Counted from the first letter of the stretch, positions 27,322 to 37,355 are shown. The stretch is DNA of 64,000 bases from Bacteroidales bacterium (GCA_030539115.1 JAUNSR010000011.1:1-64000); one strand, 5' to 3'. Notes: generated from the letters alone by a model not told the origin. A program made the numbers and translations.

Positions 27322-28974
27322 CTAAACCGGCTCTATACCCTCTTTAGCAAGCAGGTCAAGTGCAAGGTCTTTAAGTTTGTATTTTTGAATCTTGCCGCTT
27401 GCAGTCAAAGGAAATTGCTCAACAAAGAAAATATATTTAGGAATTTTGTGTCTTGATATTTTCCCTTTGCAGAACTCCTTTACATCGCTCTCGTGAAGGT
27501 CTTCACCCTCTTTTAAGATAATAAATGCGCCAACCTCTTCGCCATATTTCTTTGAAGGCACTGCAGCTACCTGTACATCTTGAATCTGAGGCATTTTATA
27601 AAGAAACTCTTCTATTTCTCTTGGATAAACATTTTCACCGCCGCGGATAATCATATCCTTGATACGGCCTGTAATTCTGAAATTCCCATTCTCATCTTTC
27701 ACACCCAGATCTCCTGAATGAAGATACCCATTCTTATCTATGATCTCGGCCGTGGCTTTAGGATTCTTGTAATATCCTTTCATTAGATTATAGCCTTTGC
27801 AGCACATTTCACCCTGAACGCCAACCGGACACTCTTCCAAAGTGTCGGGATTGATAACTTTGACATCAATTTCAGGAAGCGGACGGCCAACAGTTGAAGT
27901 CTTTACCTCGAAAGAATCATCTGCATGGCTTTGAGTCATACCCGGTGAAGTCTCTGTCAGACCATATACACTGGTTATCTCTTTCATATTCATCTTTTCA
28001 ACAACCTCTTCCATAAGCCATTGAGGACAAAGGGAACCTGCCATGATTCCTGTCCTTAAAGATGACATATCAAACATGTCAAACATAGGATGATGAAGCT
28101 CTGCAATAAACATTGTAGGAACACCGTAAACAGCTGTACATCGTTCTTTATGGATTGAAGCCAAAACTACCAAAGGATCAAATTTTTCCAACATAACAGC
28201 CGCAGCTCCATTTGTTACTATCGCCATCATTCCCAAAACTATGCCAAAACAATGGAAAAGAGGAACGGGAAGACATACTTTGTCGGCAGGAGTATAGTGC
28301 ATGCACTGACCTATTGAATAGCCGTTGTTTGTAATGTTATGATGTGTAAGCATTACCCCTTTAGGAAAGCCTGTAGTTCCTGAGGTGTATTGCATGTTGC
28401 ACACGTCAAAGCAGTCGAACTTTGTTCTTGCCTCTTTCAATATCGAGTCCTTCTTTGTTGAGCCCAGCAAAAGAAGTTCGGCAGTGTTGTACATGCCTCT
28501 TTTCTTCTCCTGCCCGATAAAGACCACGTTCTTAAGATGAGGAAACTTTTTGTTCTGTATAAAACCTCTTGCCTGAGTCTTTAGTTCAGGAATCATTTCA
28601 TAGCACATTTTTACATAATCGCTGTCAAAAGTGCCGTTTGTTATGCAAAGAGTATGCAGATCTGCATTGTCGCACAGATATTCAAGCTCATGCTGCTTGT
28701 AGTTGGTGTTTACAGTGACCAATACAGCTCCAATTTTTGCAGTAGCAAAAAGAAAAGCATTCCAATCGGGAACATTAGTAGCCCAAATACCAACATGTGT
28801 GCCCTTTGTAACACCTATGGCCATTAATCCCTTGGCCAATTCATTAACGCGCTCATTGAACTCTTTGTAAGAAAAGCGCATATTTCGGTCTGAATAGACA
28901 ATAAAGTCATGATCGGGCTGTACCTCAGTCCAATATTCCAACCAATCGCCTAAAGTTTTTTCAAATAATTGCAT
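27322..28974 (-). CDS. AMP-forming acyl-CoA ligase
   Basis: ANL-superfamily enzyme that activates a carboxylic acid with ATP and joins it to CoA. The P-loop-like motif [18 protein letters not shown] (about residue 190), YGLTETSP (about 335), the hinge [20 protein letters not shown] (about 425-450) and the C-terminal catalytic lysine in SGKIQKYKL are all present. The 550-residue length and SGDLGV hinge match medium-chain or short-branched acyl-CoA ligases, but the substrate cannot be read from sequence. It starts 19 bases after an XRE-cupin regulator gene, a pairing often seen in Bacteroides, so the two are probably co-transcribed. Confidence 0.9.
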   Translation of the reverse strand: MQLFEKTLGDWLEYWTEVQPDHDFIVYSDRNMRFSYKEFNERVNELAKGLMAIGVTKGTHVGIWATNVPDWNAFLFATAKIGAVLVTVNTNYKQHELEYLCDNADLHTLCITNGTFDSDYVKMCYEMIPELKTQARGFIQNKKFPHLKNVVFIGQEKKRGMYNTAELLLLGSTKKDSILKEARTKFDCFDVCNMQYTSGTTGFPKGVMLTHHNITNNGYSIGQCMHYTPADKVCLPVPLFHCFGIVLGMMAIVTNGAAAVMLEKFDPLVVLASIHKERCTAVYGVPTMFIAELHHPMFDMFDMSSLRTGIMAGSLCPQWLMEEVVEKMNMKEITSVYGLTETSPGMTQSHADDSFEVKTSTVGRPLPEIDVKVINPDTLEECPVGVQGEMCCKGYNLMKGYYKNPKATAEIIDKNGYLHSGDLGVKDENGNFRITGRIKDMIIRGGENVYPREIEEFLYKMPQIQDVQVAAVPSKKYGEEVGAFIILKEGEDLHESDVKEFCKGKISRHKIPKYIFFVEQFPLTASGKIQKYKLKDLALDLLAKEGIEPV

Positions 28975-28993
28975 AATGTGAATCCAATGAAAA

Positions 28994-29569
28994 TTATACA
29001 GGAGTATATATTACAGCTAAAATCCTTGCTCCCTGCTCATCGCTTGCACGAACAATGTGAGGTACAATCGAGTCATAATAAATACTGTCGCCTTTTGACA
29101 GAGTATAGGTGTCTTCTCCGTAGTTTATCTCTACCGACCCATCCATTACAAGGATAAATTCTTCTCCTTCGTGTGAGGAAAGAACGAAGTCTGCATCAAT
29201 CTTTGGAGCAAGATTTATCATGAAAGGTTCCATGTGACGTCCTGTCTTGTTGTTTGACAGTGAGTTGTATGTCATATGCTTTCTTGACTGTATGTTGCTG
29301 TTTGAAAAACTCATGCCCGGCTGCTGCTCATTATATCTGCAAACGACAGGACCTAAGTTTTCCTGATCATCCAAGAATGTACCCAAACGCACACCAAGCG
29401 CTCTGGCTATTTTAATTAGAGGTGCCAATGATGGTATCTCTGTGTTTTCTTCTATATTCTGTACTTGTAATACATCAAGACCGCATCTCTGTGCAAGTTC
29501 TTCGCGGGTAAGTTCGTTAGACTCACGCATAGCTCTTACTCTTTCGCCGATAATTTTATTTTTACCCAT
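28994..29569 (-). CDS. XRE-family regulator with C-terminal cupin
   Basis: A 191-residue transcription factor: a helix-turn-helix of the Cro/C1 type at about 8-65 ([20 protein letters not shown]) and a small cupin at about 110-190 ([20 protein letters not shown], then [12 protein letters not shown]). The cupin presumably binds a small effector. It is transcribed upstream of, and probably together with, the acyl-CoA ligase gene, so the regulated pathway is likely the ligase substrate. A perfect palindrome in its leader (29610-29624) is a candidate autoregulatory operator. Confidence 0.9.
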   Translation of the reverse strand: MGKNKIIGERVRAMRESNELTREELAQRCGLDVLQVQNIEENTEIPSLAPLIKIARALGVRLGTFLDDQENLGPVVCRYNEQQPGMSFSNSNIQSRKHMTYNSLSNNKTGRHMEPFMINLAPKIDADFVLSSHEGEEFILVMDGSVEINYGEDTYTLSKGDSIYYDSIVPHIVRASDEQGARILAVIYTPV

Positions 29570-29609
29570 CAGTCGTATATAATTTTATTTATTATTTATT
29601 TGCCTTGTA

Positions 29610-29641
29610 GTAATAAATTATTACAAATTGGGGCAAAAATA
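29610..29641 (-). promoter_or_regulatory. promoter -7 element and palindromic operator of the XRE-ligase operon
   Basis: On the minus strand TATTTTTG followed by CCCC (29634-29641 on the plus strand as CAAAAATA) matches TAnnTTTG. Just downstream, between it and the start codon, lies GTAATAAATTATTAC (29610-29624), two 7-bp arms around one base. A dyad placed over the transcription start is typical of repressor or autoregulator sites. Confidence 0.5.
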
Positions 29642-30220
29642 ATTAAATTATTAAGTGTTGTACTTAAAATACAAATATTTTATTCATTACATTATAAAAT
29701 TAACAATATAATTGAAGGCGGATTTTGAGTATTTCTTAAATCATTATATGTCTGATACCCGTTTTTATCTTCAATATTTAAACAGTTTTTATTGCTGTTT
29801 TTATAGGTGGCATGCCATTTCATTAATTATTTTAAAAAATTGCTTGTTGATAAATTATTTTGGAGACTCAAAGTAATATTGTGTTTAGTCTTTTATTTAT
29901 TTTGATTGTTATTTTTTGTATCTGACTAAAGTATGTTATTCATATAACTTAAATTAAACAGCAATTATACTTAAGATATTAATTAATGTTACTTAAGTAA
30001 TAATGATAGTATATTTAAGTAATTAAAAAAAATGACTGATTAAAAATTTTTAATCATCAATAAGAAAAAAAATCAGAGGCTGGTTTTTAAGGAATGATGG
30101 CTTTTAGGCAGTTTAAGACTTGTAAATGATATGAGGAGGATTGAAGAAATGATGTGTTTGCTAAGGAAAAATTTAAGAGTCGCAGTGATTGACAGAGCGC
30201 AAAAGATATAGAATAGGCAT
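29642..30220. other. AT-rich intergenic region with 22-bp-phased CTTAAG boxes
   Basis: No gene is convincing here. The region lies between the XRE gene and the end of rpsO. It contains WACTTAAG-type boxes at 29946, 29968, 29990 and 30012 (the first and last each with one or two changes), spaced exactly 22 bases. A further dyad TTAAGT-GTTGT-ACTTAA lies at 29651-29667. The short open frame near 30073-30324 on the minus strand has no RBS or recognisable content and overlaps the rpsO terminator. Confidence 0.5.
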
Positions 30221-30258
30221 AAAAAATAAAAGCCTCCGGAAATGACGGAGACTTTTAA
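30221..30258 (-). terminator. terminator after rpsO
   Basis: Read on the minus strand, AAAAGTCTCCG and CGGAGGCTTTT form a stem around a seven-base loop. A T-rich run (TTATTTTTTATG) follows. It lies 32 bases after the rpsO stop codon. Confidence 0.8.
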
Positions 30259-30289
30259 AAAAGCTTGTTTGTGAAAGCTTAATTTTTTC

Positions 30290-30559
30290 TTACTTACGGA
30301 TGCCCAATTCTTTGATGATAGCACGGTATCTTTCGATGTCTTTAGTTCTTAAGTGATCTAAAAGACGACGACGTTTACCAACCAACATGCCTAAGGCTCT
30401 TTCAGTGTTATAATCTTTGTGATTTGACTTCAAGTGGTCAGTCAAATGAGATATACGGTATGAAAACAATGCAATCTGAGCTTCAGGTGAGCCAGTATCA
30501 GTGTTAGACTTTCCGTATTTCTCGAAGATTTCTGCTTTTTTCTCTGATGTTAAATACAT
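30290..30559 (-). CDS. rpsO: 30S ribosomal protein S15
   Basis: Primary 16S rRNA-binding protein of the small subunit platform. The 89-residue reading from the ATG at 30559 is the standard S15 length and shows its hallmark segments: TGSPEAQIALFSYRISHLTDHL and GMLVGKRRRLLDHLRTKD (the latter with the conserved basic rRNA-contacting residues). A longer in-frame reading to 30703 would only add an unrelated hydrophobic leader, so I reject it. The gene has its own strong promoter (30603-30633) and terminator. Confidence 0.97.
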   Translation of the reverse strand: MYLTSEKKAEIFEKYGKSNTDTGSPEAQIALFSYRISHLTDHLKSNHKDYNTERALGMLVGKRRRLLDHLRTKDIERYRAIIKELGIRK

Positions 30560-30602
30560 TCTCTTCAGAAATTTATTATTAATAAATATTGTTTTGAGTG
30601 TG

Positions 30603-30633
30603 CAAAGATAGATATTAGTTAGACAAGAACAAA
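30603..30633 (-). promoter_or_regulatory. strong promoter of rpsO
   Basis: On the minus strand the -7 element TATCTTTG (30603-30610) and the -33 element TTTG (30630-30633) are separated by 19 bases, a near-perfect match to the Bacteroidetes housekeeping consensus. It lies 44 bases before the start codon. Confidence 0.75.
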
Positions 30634-30985
30634 TCTTTTGAATGTTTTTTTTATTTAATAAAGTTCTGGAAATGACAGTGCAAGTAGGGGATAATAATAA
30701 CAAGAGAAAAAAAATGATCGTGGAATTGATGTAATGGAGATTTGATGTTAAACATAAAAATGTTTTGAGGAGGGAATTTTGCAGCTGCCTATGTTAAACT
30801 TTGTTTAAAAATATTGCTGATATTGTCAAAATCAAGTCTGAATAAATCCTGATGAATGGGAAAAAATCTCGTTGGAAGCCACTCAGATAAATAGAATTGT
30901 TAACAATAGGTATAAAAACCATTATAATTTATAACGATAGGGTTAAAACACATAGCTTTATGGCATAACCTAATAAAAAATGTAG
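30634..30985. other. divergent intergenic region rpsO-typA
   Basis: No gene seen. Besides the two flanking promoters it contains a 12-bp perfect palindrome ATTGTTAACAAT (30896-30907), 79 bases upstream of the typA -7 element, which could be a regulator site. Nothing else stands out. Confidence 0.4.
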
Positions 30986-30993
30986 TACTTTTG
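30986..30993 (+). promoter_or_regulatory. -7 element of typA
   Basis: TACTTTTG followed by CGCC matches TAnnTTTG and the common context of Bacteroidetes promoters. It lies 20 bases before the typA ATG, implying a very short leader. A clear -33 TTTG is not visible. Confidence 0.6.
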
Positions 30994-31013
30994 CGCCATT
31001 CAAAAAATAGAAT

Positions 31014-32813
31014 ATGCAAAAAATAAGAAACATTGCTATTATAGCACACGTTGACCACGGAAAAACAACTTTGGTTGATAAAATGCTTTTAGCCGGACAT
31101 CTATTTCGCGAGAACCAGGAAGCCGGCGAACTAATCCTTGACAATAATGACCTTGAGCGCGAAAGAGGGATTACGATTCTTTCTAAAAACGTTTCAATCC
31201 GTTACAATGATTATAAGATCAATATAATCGATACTCCCGGACACGCCGACTTTGGTGGAGAAGTAGAGCGAGTATTGAATATGGCTGACGGATGTATATT
31301 GTTGGTTGATGCTTTTGAAGGCCCTATGCCTCAAACTCGTTTCGTTTTGCAAAAGGCTATCCAGTTGGGATTGAAGCCTATTGTAGTAATAAACAAAGTA
31401 GATAAACCTAACTGTCGTCCTGAAGAGGTTCAGGAAATGGTTTTTGATTTGATGTTCAGCCTTGATGCAACAGAAGATCAGTTGGACTTCCATACTATGT
31501 ATGGTTCTGCCAAAAATGGTTGGATGGGTGAAGATTGGCGCACACCGACAGGAACTATTACTCCACTTTTGGATGCAATTATAAAATATATCCCCGGTCC
31601 TGAATTTATTGAAGGAACACCTCAGATGCTTATTACTTCTCTTGATTATTCCTCTTATGTAGGCCGTATTGCTATCGGTCGTGTTCACAGAGGCATTCTT
31701 AAAGAGGGCATGGATGTTATGCTTTGTAAGAAAGACGATACAATGCAGAAATGCCGCATCAAGGAACTTCATGTTTTTGAGGGAATGGGCAAAGCAAGAG
31801 CCGCTCAGGTTGGCTCGGGCGATATCTGTGCCGTTGTCGGTGTTGACGGATTTGAGATTGGTGATTCAATTACCGATGCTGAGAATCCGGAACCTATGAA
31901 ACGTATTGCCATAGATGAGCCTACGATGTCTATGACATTTACTATCAATGATTCTCCTTTCTTTGGTAAAGAGGGCAAATTCGTTACTTCCCGTCACATC
32001 AACGATCGTCTGATGAAGGAACTTGACCGCAATCTTGCTCTTAGAGTTAAGAGGTCTGAGACTTCTGATATCTGGACTGTGTTCGGACGTGGTGTGCTTC
32101 ACCTGTCTGTACTTATTGAAACTATGCGCCGTGAGGGTTATGAACTTCAAGTTGGACAACCTCAGGTTATCGTTAAAGAGATTGATGGTGAAAAATGCGA
32201 ACCGGTTGAGGCTATGACAATCAATTGTCCTGAAGAATTTTCAAGCAAGATGATTGATATGGTAACAAGAAGAAAGGGTGATCTTTTAATGATGGAAAGT
32301 CAAGGCGATAGAATTCACATGGAATTCCAAATTCCTTCTCGTGGTATCATTGGATTACGTAACAATATTCTTACTGCTTCAGCAGGAGAAGCTATTATGG
32401 CTCACCGTTTCCTTGAATATCAACCTTGGAAAGGCGTAATTGAAAAACGTCTTAACGGTTCAATTATAGCAATGGAAACAGGTACTTCATATGCTTACGC
32501 TATTGATAAACTTCAAGACAGAGGCCGTTTCTTTATCTATCCTCAGGAGGAAGTTTATGCAGGTCAGGTTGTTGGAGAGCATTCAAAAGAGGGAGACCTT
32601 GTAGTGAATGTTACAAAATCAAAGAAATTGACAAATATGCGTGCTTCAGGTGCTGATGACAAGGCAAGATTGATTCCGCCGGTTATCTTCTCTTTGGAAG
32701 AGGCTCTTGAGTATATTAAAGAGGATGAATATCTTGAAGTAACTCCAAAAAGCCTTCGTATGAGAAAGATTATTCTTGATGAAACTGAAAGAAAACGTCT
32801 GGCAAAGAAATAA
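31014..32813 (+). CDS. typA: translational GTPase TypA/BipA
   Basis: Ribosome-associated GTPase of the EF-G family that assists ribosome assembly and stress adaptation. The GTP-binding motifs are complete: G1 AHVDHGKTT (11-19), G2 in RERGITI, G3 [14 protein letters not shown] and G4 NKVDKP. EF-G-like domains III and V and the TypA-specific C-terminal domain (residues about 485-599, including [15 protein letters not shown]) follow. The 599-residue length is standard. It is monocistronic, with its own -7 element and a strong terminator. Confidence 0.97.
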   Translation: MQKIRNIAIIAHVDHGKTTLVDKMLLAGHLFRENQEAGELILDNNDLERERGITILSKNVSIRYNDYKINIIDTPGHADFGGEVERVLNMADGCILLVDAFEGPMPQTRFVLQKAIQLGLKPIVVINKVDKPNCRPEEVQEMVFDLMFSLDATEDQLDFHTMYGSAKNGWMGEDWRTPTGTITPLLDAIIKYIPGPEFIEGTPQMLITSLDYSSYVGRIAIGRVHRGILKEGMDVMLCKKDDTMQKCRIKELHVFEGMGKARAAQVGSGDICAVVGVDGFEIGDSITDAENPEPMKRIAIDEPTMSMTFTINDSPFFGKEGKFVTSRHINDRLMKELDRNLALRVKRSETSDIWTVFGRGVLHLSVLIETMRREGYELQVGQPQVIVKEIDGEKCEPVEAMTINCPEEFSSKMIDMVTRRKGDLLMMESQGDRIHMEFQIPSRGIIGLRNNILTASAGEAIMAHRFLEYQPWKGVIEKRLNGSIIAMETGTSYAYAIDKLQDRGRFFIYPQEEVYAGQVVGEHSKEGDLVVNVTKSKKLTNMRASGADDKARLIPPVIFSLEEALEYIKEDEYLEVTPKSLRMRKIILDETERKRLAKK

Positions 32814-32833
32814 TCTGTTTACTGTTTATATAT

Positions 32834-32880
32834 AAAATACTCCCGAAAGTTGAATAATCACTTTCGGGAGTATTTTTTTT
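32834..32880 (+). terminator. terminator after typA
   Basis: A 17-base stem, AAAATACTCCCGAAAGT and ACTTTCGGGAGTATTTT, with a nine-base loop and eight Ts. It may work weakly in the other direction for the convergent histidine kinase gene. Confidence 0.92.
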
Positions 32881-33062
32881 ATCGGCGTTTTGGAATATGT
32901 GGCTTTTGGGACATTTATGGCATTTCAAAAAGGACAATTGTAAAATCTGAAAATATGAGGCTGTCTTACTAAAAAACAATTGCTGAATTTTGATAAAGGC
33001 GTCTTATTTCATCTTAAAATAATTGTAGGAAATATTTCACGGAATGGGTTTGTATCCAAACA

Positions 33063-35198
33063 CTATATTTCCTCGGAAGATACAATCTTACAAGGAATCC
33101 AAGCCCAAAATTGTGAGCCTTCATTCACTTTCGATGTAAACCCTATCTTTCCATTGTATTTCTCCGTGATGGCTTTGCAAATGGAAAGGCCAAGACCTGA
33201 ACCTTGAGCAAACGTGTCGACCTTTTCAAATCGCTCGAATATTTTATTCTGCATGTCGTCTGGAATGCCGATGCCGGTGTCGTTGCAGAATATCTTCAAG
33301 CCGTTGTCTTCGATCGATATGCCTGTCTTAATTTCACCCTCTTTTGTATATTTCAAGGCATTTGAGCAGAAATTGATGATGATTTGAGTGATGCTCTCCT
33401 TGTCTGCCTCGATAATGCAGGACTTTAATGTCTTAATATTGAAGCTTGCAATATTCTTGTTGGTATTTCTTTCTATAGTCTGCATAAATACCTGGTCGAA
33501 TGTGGCTTGAACATCAAACGGCTGAATCTTCGATATTTCAAAACCTGCCTCTATCTTTGAAAGATTAAGGATGTCGTTGATAAGCTTAAGCAGTAGTTCA
33601 TTGTTGTTCATGATGATGTTGATGAACTGTTGTTTGTCCTCATGTTCGTCAGATTCGGCAAGAATCGTCGAAAATCCGACTATTGCGTTCAAAGGCGTTC
33701 TGATCTCATGGCTTACGTTGGCGAGGAAGTTAGACTTGAGCTTCTCGCTCCTCTCAGCCTTTTCCTTGGCAATTATAAGTTCCGACTGTGTCTTGATAAG
33801 GCTGTCCCTCTCATCTTTCAATGTTTTAGAGACCCTCTTCTTGTTAATATATAGGTAAGTCAACACAAAAGAGATCAAAAATAACAGTAAGATTAAGGCT
33901 GCAGAGAAGAATAGAGTCTTGTTTTTTGCCTTAATTACTAAGTTCATGTTATCGATTTTGAGCTTGTTGTTATTGTCTTTGAGTTGGTTCACATTATAGA
34001 TGATGTTGAGTTCCTGCGCTTTCCCTTTGTCCAAAAGATTGTAATGATCCTTTAAGGCTGTGACGTAGTTGTTGTAATACATCATAATGCTGTCGGGTGT
34101 GGCTGTGATATTGTTAAGAATCTGAATTTTGAATTCACATAGCTTGTAAAGCGGTCTTTTTTGTTTTTTGAGAGGCAGTATTGCATTTATATAATCATTA
34201 GCCTTTTTATAATCATTATTTGCAAGGCTGTGATAAAGATACAGCATGTTGTGGGAGAGCTTGTGTGTTTCCGTTGGTATAGTCTCGCTTGTTTTGTGGA
34301 GGTATTCAAGTCCATTTTGAAAGATATTCTCCACAGCCTCTTTTGAAAGGCACTCATAATTGCCCAATTGTCTTATATATATGTTTAGAAAATTGAGGTC
34401 ATAGTTTCTAAAAAAACTTTTCTTGACAATATATTGATTTTTCAGACTCTCTATATGTTCTATCAGAAGCGAGTCCATCTTGAATGACTCAGCATACATT
34501 TCCTTGTTCTGGTAGAGAAGTGCTCCTCTTTGGTATATCAGTGACTTGATGAACCCATCCTCTTTAGGAAGATTTTTGATAAGCCTAATCAGTTCCTCAA
34601 TGCTTTGTGTATAGATTGAGCCATTGCTGTTTATGAAATTTAGATACAGGCATATGTTGTTGTTTATTAATATCCTGTCGTAAACGTCAAGCTGTCTGTT
34701 GTTGTTTATGATGTTCAGAGAACTCAGCAGTTTGTCGGTAATGTATTTGTGCCTTGTTTCGCCATTATCATAATTGTTTATTGTCAAGGATTCCATTCTC
34801 GTTTGCAGAAAGATTAAGGTACTCTTGGCATCCGGTCTTTTATCAGTGATGACTTTAGCCTTATTGATGAGAGAGTCTTCAAGAGCAATGTCGTTTGTGT
34901 TGCCGAGTTCCCTGATAGTTTCAATCTGGCAGTCGATGTCATTTTCTTTCTCTGCATTCGTTAGAAGTTCCCTTAAGACATTGAATTTATCATTAACAAT
35001 CAGAGTGATGTCGGCGAGATTCTCCAAAATGTATTTTTTGTCTTTCCAATTATCCGCGTTTTTTAATTCGGACGACAGGCTGTCTATTATAAACTTTGCT
35101 CTATCATCTTGTAATTGACCGGCAGTAGATGTTTGAATGATAAATGAAAAGAATATAATAAATGCATATAGCGATTTAGAACATACTTTATTAAACAT
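33063..35198 (-). CDS. orphan sensor histidine kinase with periplasmic helical-repeat domain
   Basis: A 711-residue membrane kinase: signal peptide (1-26), a long alpha-helical periplasmic region (about 30-410) that looks like degenerate TPR repeats, one transmembrane helix (about 415-437), a short coiled coil, HisKA with His497 in NVSHEIRTPLNAI, and a HATPase with N, G1 (DTGIGIP) and G2 (GSGLGLSI) boxes ending at the C-terminus. No receiver or DNA-binding domain is attached, and no response-regulator gene is adjacent. The ligand is unknown. It resembles the kinase at 61081-63132 in layout and in the HisKA core. A -7 element lies upstream at 35327-35334. Confidence 0.9.
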   Translation of the reverse strand: MFNKVCSKSLYAFIIFFSFIIQTSTAGQLQDDRAKFIIDSLSSELKNADNWKDKKYILENLADITLIVNDKFNVLRELLTNAEKENDIDCQIETIRELGNTNDIALEDSLINKAKVITDKRPDAKSTLIFLQTRMESLTINNYDNGETRHKYITDKLLSSLNIINNNRQLDVYDRILINNNICLYLNFINSNGSIYTQSIEELIRLIKNLPKEDGFIKSLIYQRGALLYQNKEMYAESFKMDSLLIEHIESLKNQYIVKKSFFRNYDLNFLNIYIRQLGNYECLSKEAVENIFQNGLEYLHKTSETIPTETHKLSHNMLYLYHSLANNDYKKANDYINAILPLKKQKRPLYKLCEFKIQILNNITATPDSIMMYYNNYVTALKDHYNLLDKGKAQELNIIYNVNQLKDNNNKLKIDNMNLVIKAKNKTLFFSAALILLLFLISFVLTYLYINKKRVSKTLKDERDSLIKTQSELIIAKEKAERSEKLKSNFLANVSHEIRTPLNAIVGFSTILAESDEHEDKQQFINIIMNNNELLLKLINDILNLSKIEAGFEISKIQPFDVQATFDQVFMQTIERNTNKNIASFNIKTLKSCIIEADKESITQIIINFCSNALKYTKEGEIKTGISIEDNGLKIFCNDTGIGIPDDMQNKIFERFEKVDTFAQGSGLGLSICKAITEKYNGKIGFTSKVNEGSQFWAWIPCKIVSSEEI

Positions 35199-35553
35199 AT
35201 GCTTTTGACTGGATTTGTTTAGTATTAAAAAAAATAATGAAAAAAATTATATGCTGAATTTAGGTATAAAATCTGATGATATTTTTTTAATAGATAAATT
35301 TAAATTAACTAAATACATAAATTGTGCAAATTTACATTATGTTGAATGTATTTAAAATGTATTTTTATTGAAAAACTGTTAAAAAAGGTGATTTTAATAT
35401 AAGCGGAAAATAATTTATAATCTCTACGGAATAGTAGAAAATATTATAAGTAATTTTACTATGGTTTTTATTCTGAGCCTAAAATAGTTGTTGTCATTAA
35501 TTAAATGATATGAAAATGTTTTTCACCTTAATGATGTGGTTTTGAAATAGTTT
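35199..35553. other. divergent intergenic region upstream of the histidine kinase
   Basis: No gene seen in these 355 AT-rich bases. On the minus strand TAAATTTG at 35327-35334 (CAAATTTA on the plus strand) is a fitting -7 element for the kinase gene, 129 bases before its start. I see no convincing promoter for the plus-strand gene that begins at 35554. Confidence 0.4.
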
Positions 35554-36288
35554 ATGAACGCAAAGAAAAGAATAAAAAAAATATTGACAAAAGGTGCCAG
35601 AAAAGTTAAATACAGAAAAGGTTTTGGAATACATTCTCCTTTTGTGTTTTCATTGATAACTCAGGTTATAGATGAAAAATTACCCTATTATGATTACAGA
35701 AAACTAAAGGATATAAGAGAAAGGCTAACACCTCCTCGTTCTATTAAAAATGGCAGGCTGCTTAAGAACAGTGTGCCTTTAAAATTGGTGTATCTATATT
35801 ATAGGTTGGTAAATAGGTTTTTGCCAAATGAAATATTGGAACTGAACAATGATGGAGGCATTATAACGATGGCTCTTGCCATGCCTTTCAGCAAAGCCCA
35901 TGTAACGACTTTGGGAGTTGATGATATAAAACTTGAAAGAGTGCACGGCATCGTTGAACAGGAGAAACAAATTAATGTTACAATCCTCGATGATGATCAA
36001 AATAAATGGCTCTCCTCTTTGCCGGACAACTATAAAGCTGATATGGTTGTTATCCATAAGTCGGATAATGAAGAGAATTACAGTGTCATACTTTCTAAAA
36101 TATCTTCGATTGTTAATCCAAATGGCATAATAGTTGTTGCAGGGATTAACTCAAATGCTTATATAAGAAAGTTTTGGACTCAGCTTACTCTTCATGAAGA
36201 GGTAAAAATCAGCCTTGATTTGTATGAATTGGGAATTGCCATCTATCATGAAATGTTGTATAAACAGCATTTTATTGTCTCTTTCTAA
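35554..36288 (+). CDS. SAM-methyltransferase-like protein with degenerate cofactor motif
   Basis: A 244-residue protein with the Bacteroidetes signature KGFGIHSPFVFSL (about residues 23-35), found at the N-terminus of a family of predicted O-methyltransferases. The Rossmann core is recognisable but altered. The SAM motif normally EIGTxxGxST reads ELNNDGGIIT (about 94-103). The metal/SAM acidic positions read VIHKS and VVAGIN rather than FIDG and VVDDI. It may be an inactive relative or an enzyme with another substrate. It is followed 69 bases later by the cobalamin adenosyltransferase gene. Confidence 0.65.
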   Translation: MNAKKRIKKILTKGARKVKYRKGFGIHSPFVFSLITQVIDEKLPYYDYRKLKDIRERLTPPRSIKNGRLLKNSVPLKLVYLYYRLVNRFLPNEILELNNDGGIITMALAMPFSKAHVTTLGVDDIKLERVHGIVEQEKQINVTILDDDQNKWLSSLPDNYKADMVVIHKSDNEENYSVILSKISSIVNPNGIIVVAGINSNAYIRKFWTQLTLHEEVKISLDLYELGIAIYHEMLYKQHFIVSF

Positions 36289-36357
36289 AAGCCGATATTA
36301 GAAGACGGATTATAATGGAGGAAAATAAATATTTTTTTTGAGCAAAAAATTATCAGT

Positions 36358-36921
36358 ATGAAGAAAAGTAACATTTACACCGGGAAAGGTGATAAAGGTC
36401 AGACATCTCTTGTTGGGGGTGTAAGAGTTAAAAAGACAGATTTACGTCTGGAGGCTTATGGTACTGTCGATGAATTAAATTCTTTTTTAGGACTGCTTAT
36501 TGCAGAGGTTGTCCCTCCAAAAGATTCCGACTTATTGACTTATGTTCAAAATAAACTGTTTTGTATCGGCTCCTATCTTGCCACAGATCCGACAAATACT
36601 GAATATAGGGCTCATTCAAGTTTAAATGACGAATCAATAAAAAAATTGGAGAAAAGAATTGATGAAATTGATGATGAACTGCCGACATTGAACAATTTTG
36701 TCCTTCCCGGAGGTGCTGTATCTGCGTCGTTTTGTCATGTATGCCGCACTGTTTGCCGAAGAGCCGAACGGGCTGTATTAAGAGTTTCTGAGACTGACCC
36801 AGTAGATGAAAAAATACTTCGTTTTATGAACAGACTTTCAGATTATTTATTCATTCTTTCAAGATATTGTAATCTAACTCAAGGAACAGAGGAAGTTTTA
36901 TGGGATAAAAGTTGTGATTGA
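36358..36921 (+). CDS. cob(I)alamin adenosyltransferase, PduO type
   Basis: Transfers adenosyl from ATP to cob(I)alamin or a precursor corrinoid to make the B12 coenzyme. The N-terminal IYTGKGDKGQTSLVGG (ATP site, residues 5-20), YGTVDELNSFLGL (about 37-49) and the C-terminal CRRAERAVLR motif (about 137-146) are diagnostic. The 187-residue length is normal. Adenosylcobalamin would feed enzymes such as methylmalonyl-CoA mutase; no such gene is in the window. Confidence 0.95.
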   Translation: MKKSNIYTGKGDKGQTSLVGGVRVKKTDLRLEAYGTVDELNSFLGLLIAEVVPPKDSDLLTYVQNKLFCIGSYLATDPTNTEYRAHSSLNDESIKKLEKRIDEIDDELPTLNNFVLPGGAVSASFCHVCRTVCRRAERAVLRVSETDPVDEKILRFMNRLSDYLFILSRYCNLTQGTEEVLWDKSCD

Positions 36922-36941
36922 TATATTTATTTATATTTTTG
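36912..36941 (+). promoter_or_regulatory. promoter of the DUF2795 gene
   Basis: A -7 element TATTTTTG (36934-36941), followed by CGCA, lies 19 bases after a TTG (36912-36914) at the -33 position. It overlaps the end of the adenosyltransferase gene, so the small downstream gene has its own promoter. Confidence 0.55.
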
Positions 36942-36976
36942 CGCAAATTTGAAAATTAATTAAAAACAAAATAATT

Positions 36977-37198
36977 ATGTATTGGACTCTAGAATTGGCA
37001 TCAAAGCTTGAAGATGCACCTTGGCCGGCTACAAAAGATGAACTTATTGATTATGCAATGCGTTCAGGTGCCCCATTGGAAGTTATTGAAAATCTTCAGG
37101 AAATGGAGGACGAAGGTGAAGTATATGAAAGTATTGAAGATATTTGGCCTGACTATCCAAGCAAGGAGGACTTCTTTTTCAATGAGGAGGAATACTAA
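36977..37198 (+). CDS. small DUF2795 protein
   Basis: A 73-residue acidic protein starting MYWTLELASKLEDAPWPATK. DUF2795 proteins are small, widespread in Bacteroidetes and actinobacteria, and of unknown function. The conserved core is the helical segment DELIDYAMRSGAPLEVIENL. The C-terminus is very acidic (ending FFFNEEEY). It has its own promoter and a strong terminator, suggesting good expression as a single gene. Confidence 0.9.
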   Translation: MYWTLELASKLEDAPWPATKDELIDYAMRSGAPLEVIENLQEMEDEGEVYESIEDIWPDYPSKEDFFFNEEEY

Positions 37199-37217
37199 GC
37201 TGTAAGGACATTGTTTG

Positions 37218-37261
37218 AAGTCTCTTTGGAATTTTTTTTTATTCCAAAGAGACTTTTTTTT
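37218..37261 (+). terminator. terminator after the DUF2795 gene
   Basis: A perfect 15-bp stem, AAGTCTCTTTGGAAT (37218-37232) and ATTCCAAAGAGACTT (37241-37255), with an eight-base T loop and a T-run. Confidence 0.93.
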
Positions 37262-37347
37262 ATGCCATCATATGCCATAATTCAGTTATTTGATATTCGA
37301 AAAAGTTATTAAACTTTTATTTCCGGCTCTCTGTGTCAAATAAAAAT

Positions 37348-37355
37348 TATATTTG
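37348..37355 (+). promoter_or_regulatory. -7 element of the GH78 gene
   Basis: TATATTTG matches TAnnTTTG and lies 36 bases before the ATG. No -33 TTTG is seen at the usual distance. Confidence 0.5.

Noticed and set aside
31194-31772. Minus-strand open frame of 192 codons inside typA
   Set aside because: Shadow of a highly conserved GTPase gene.
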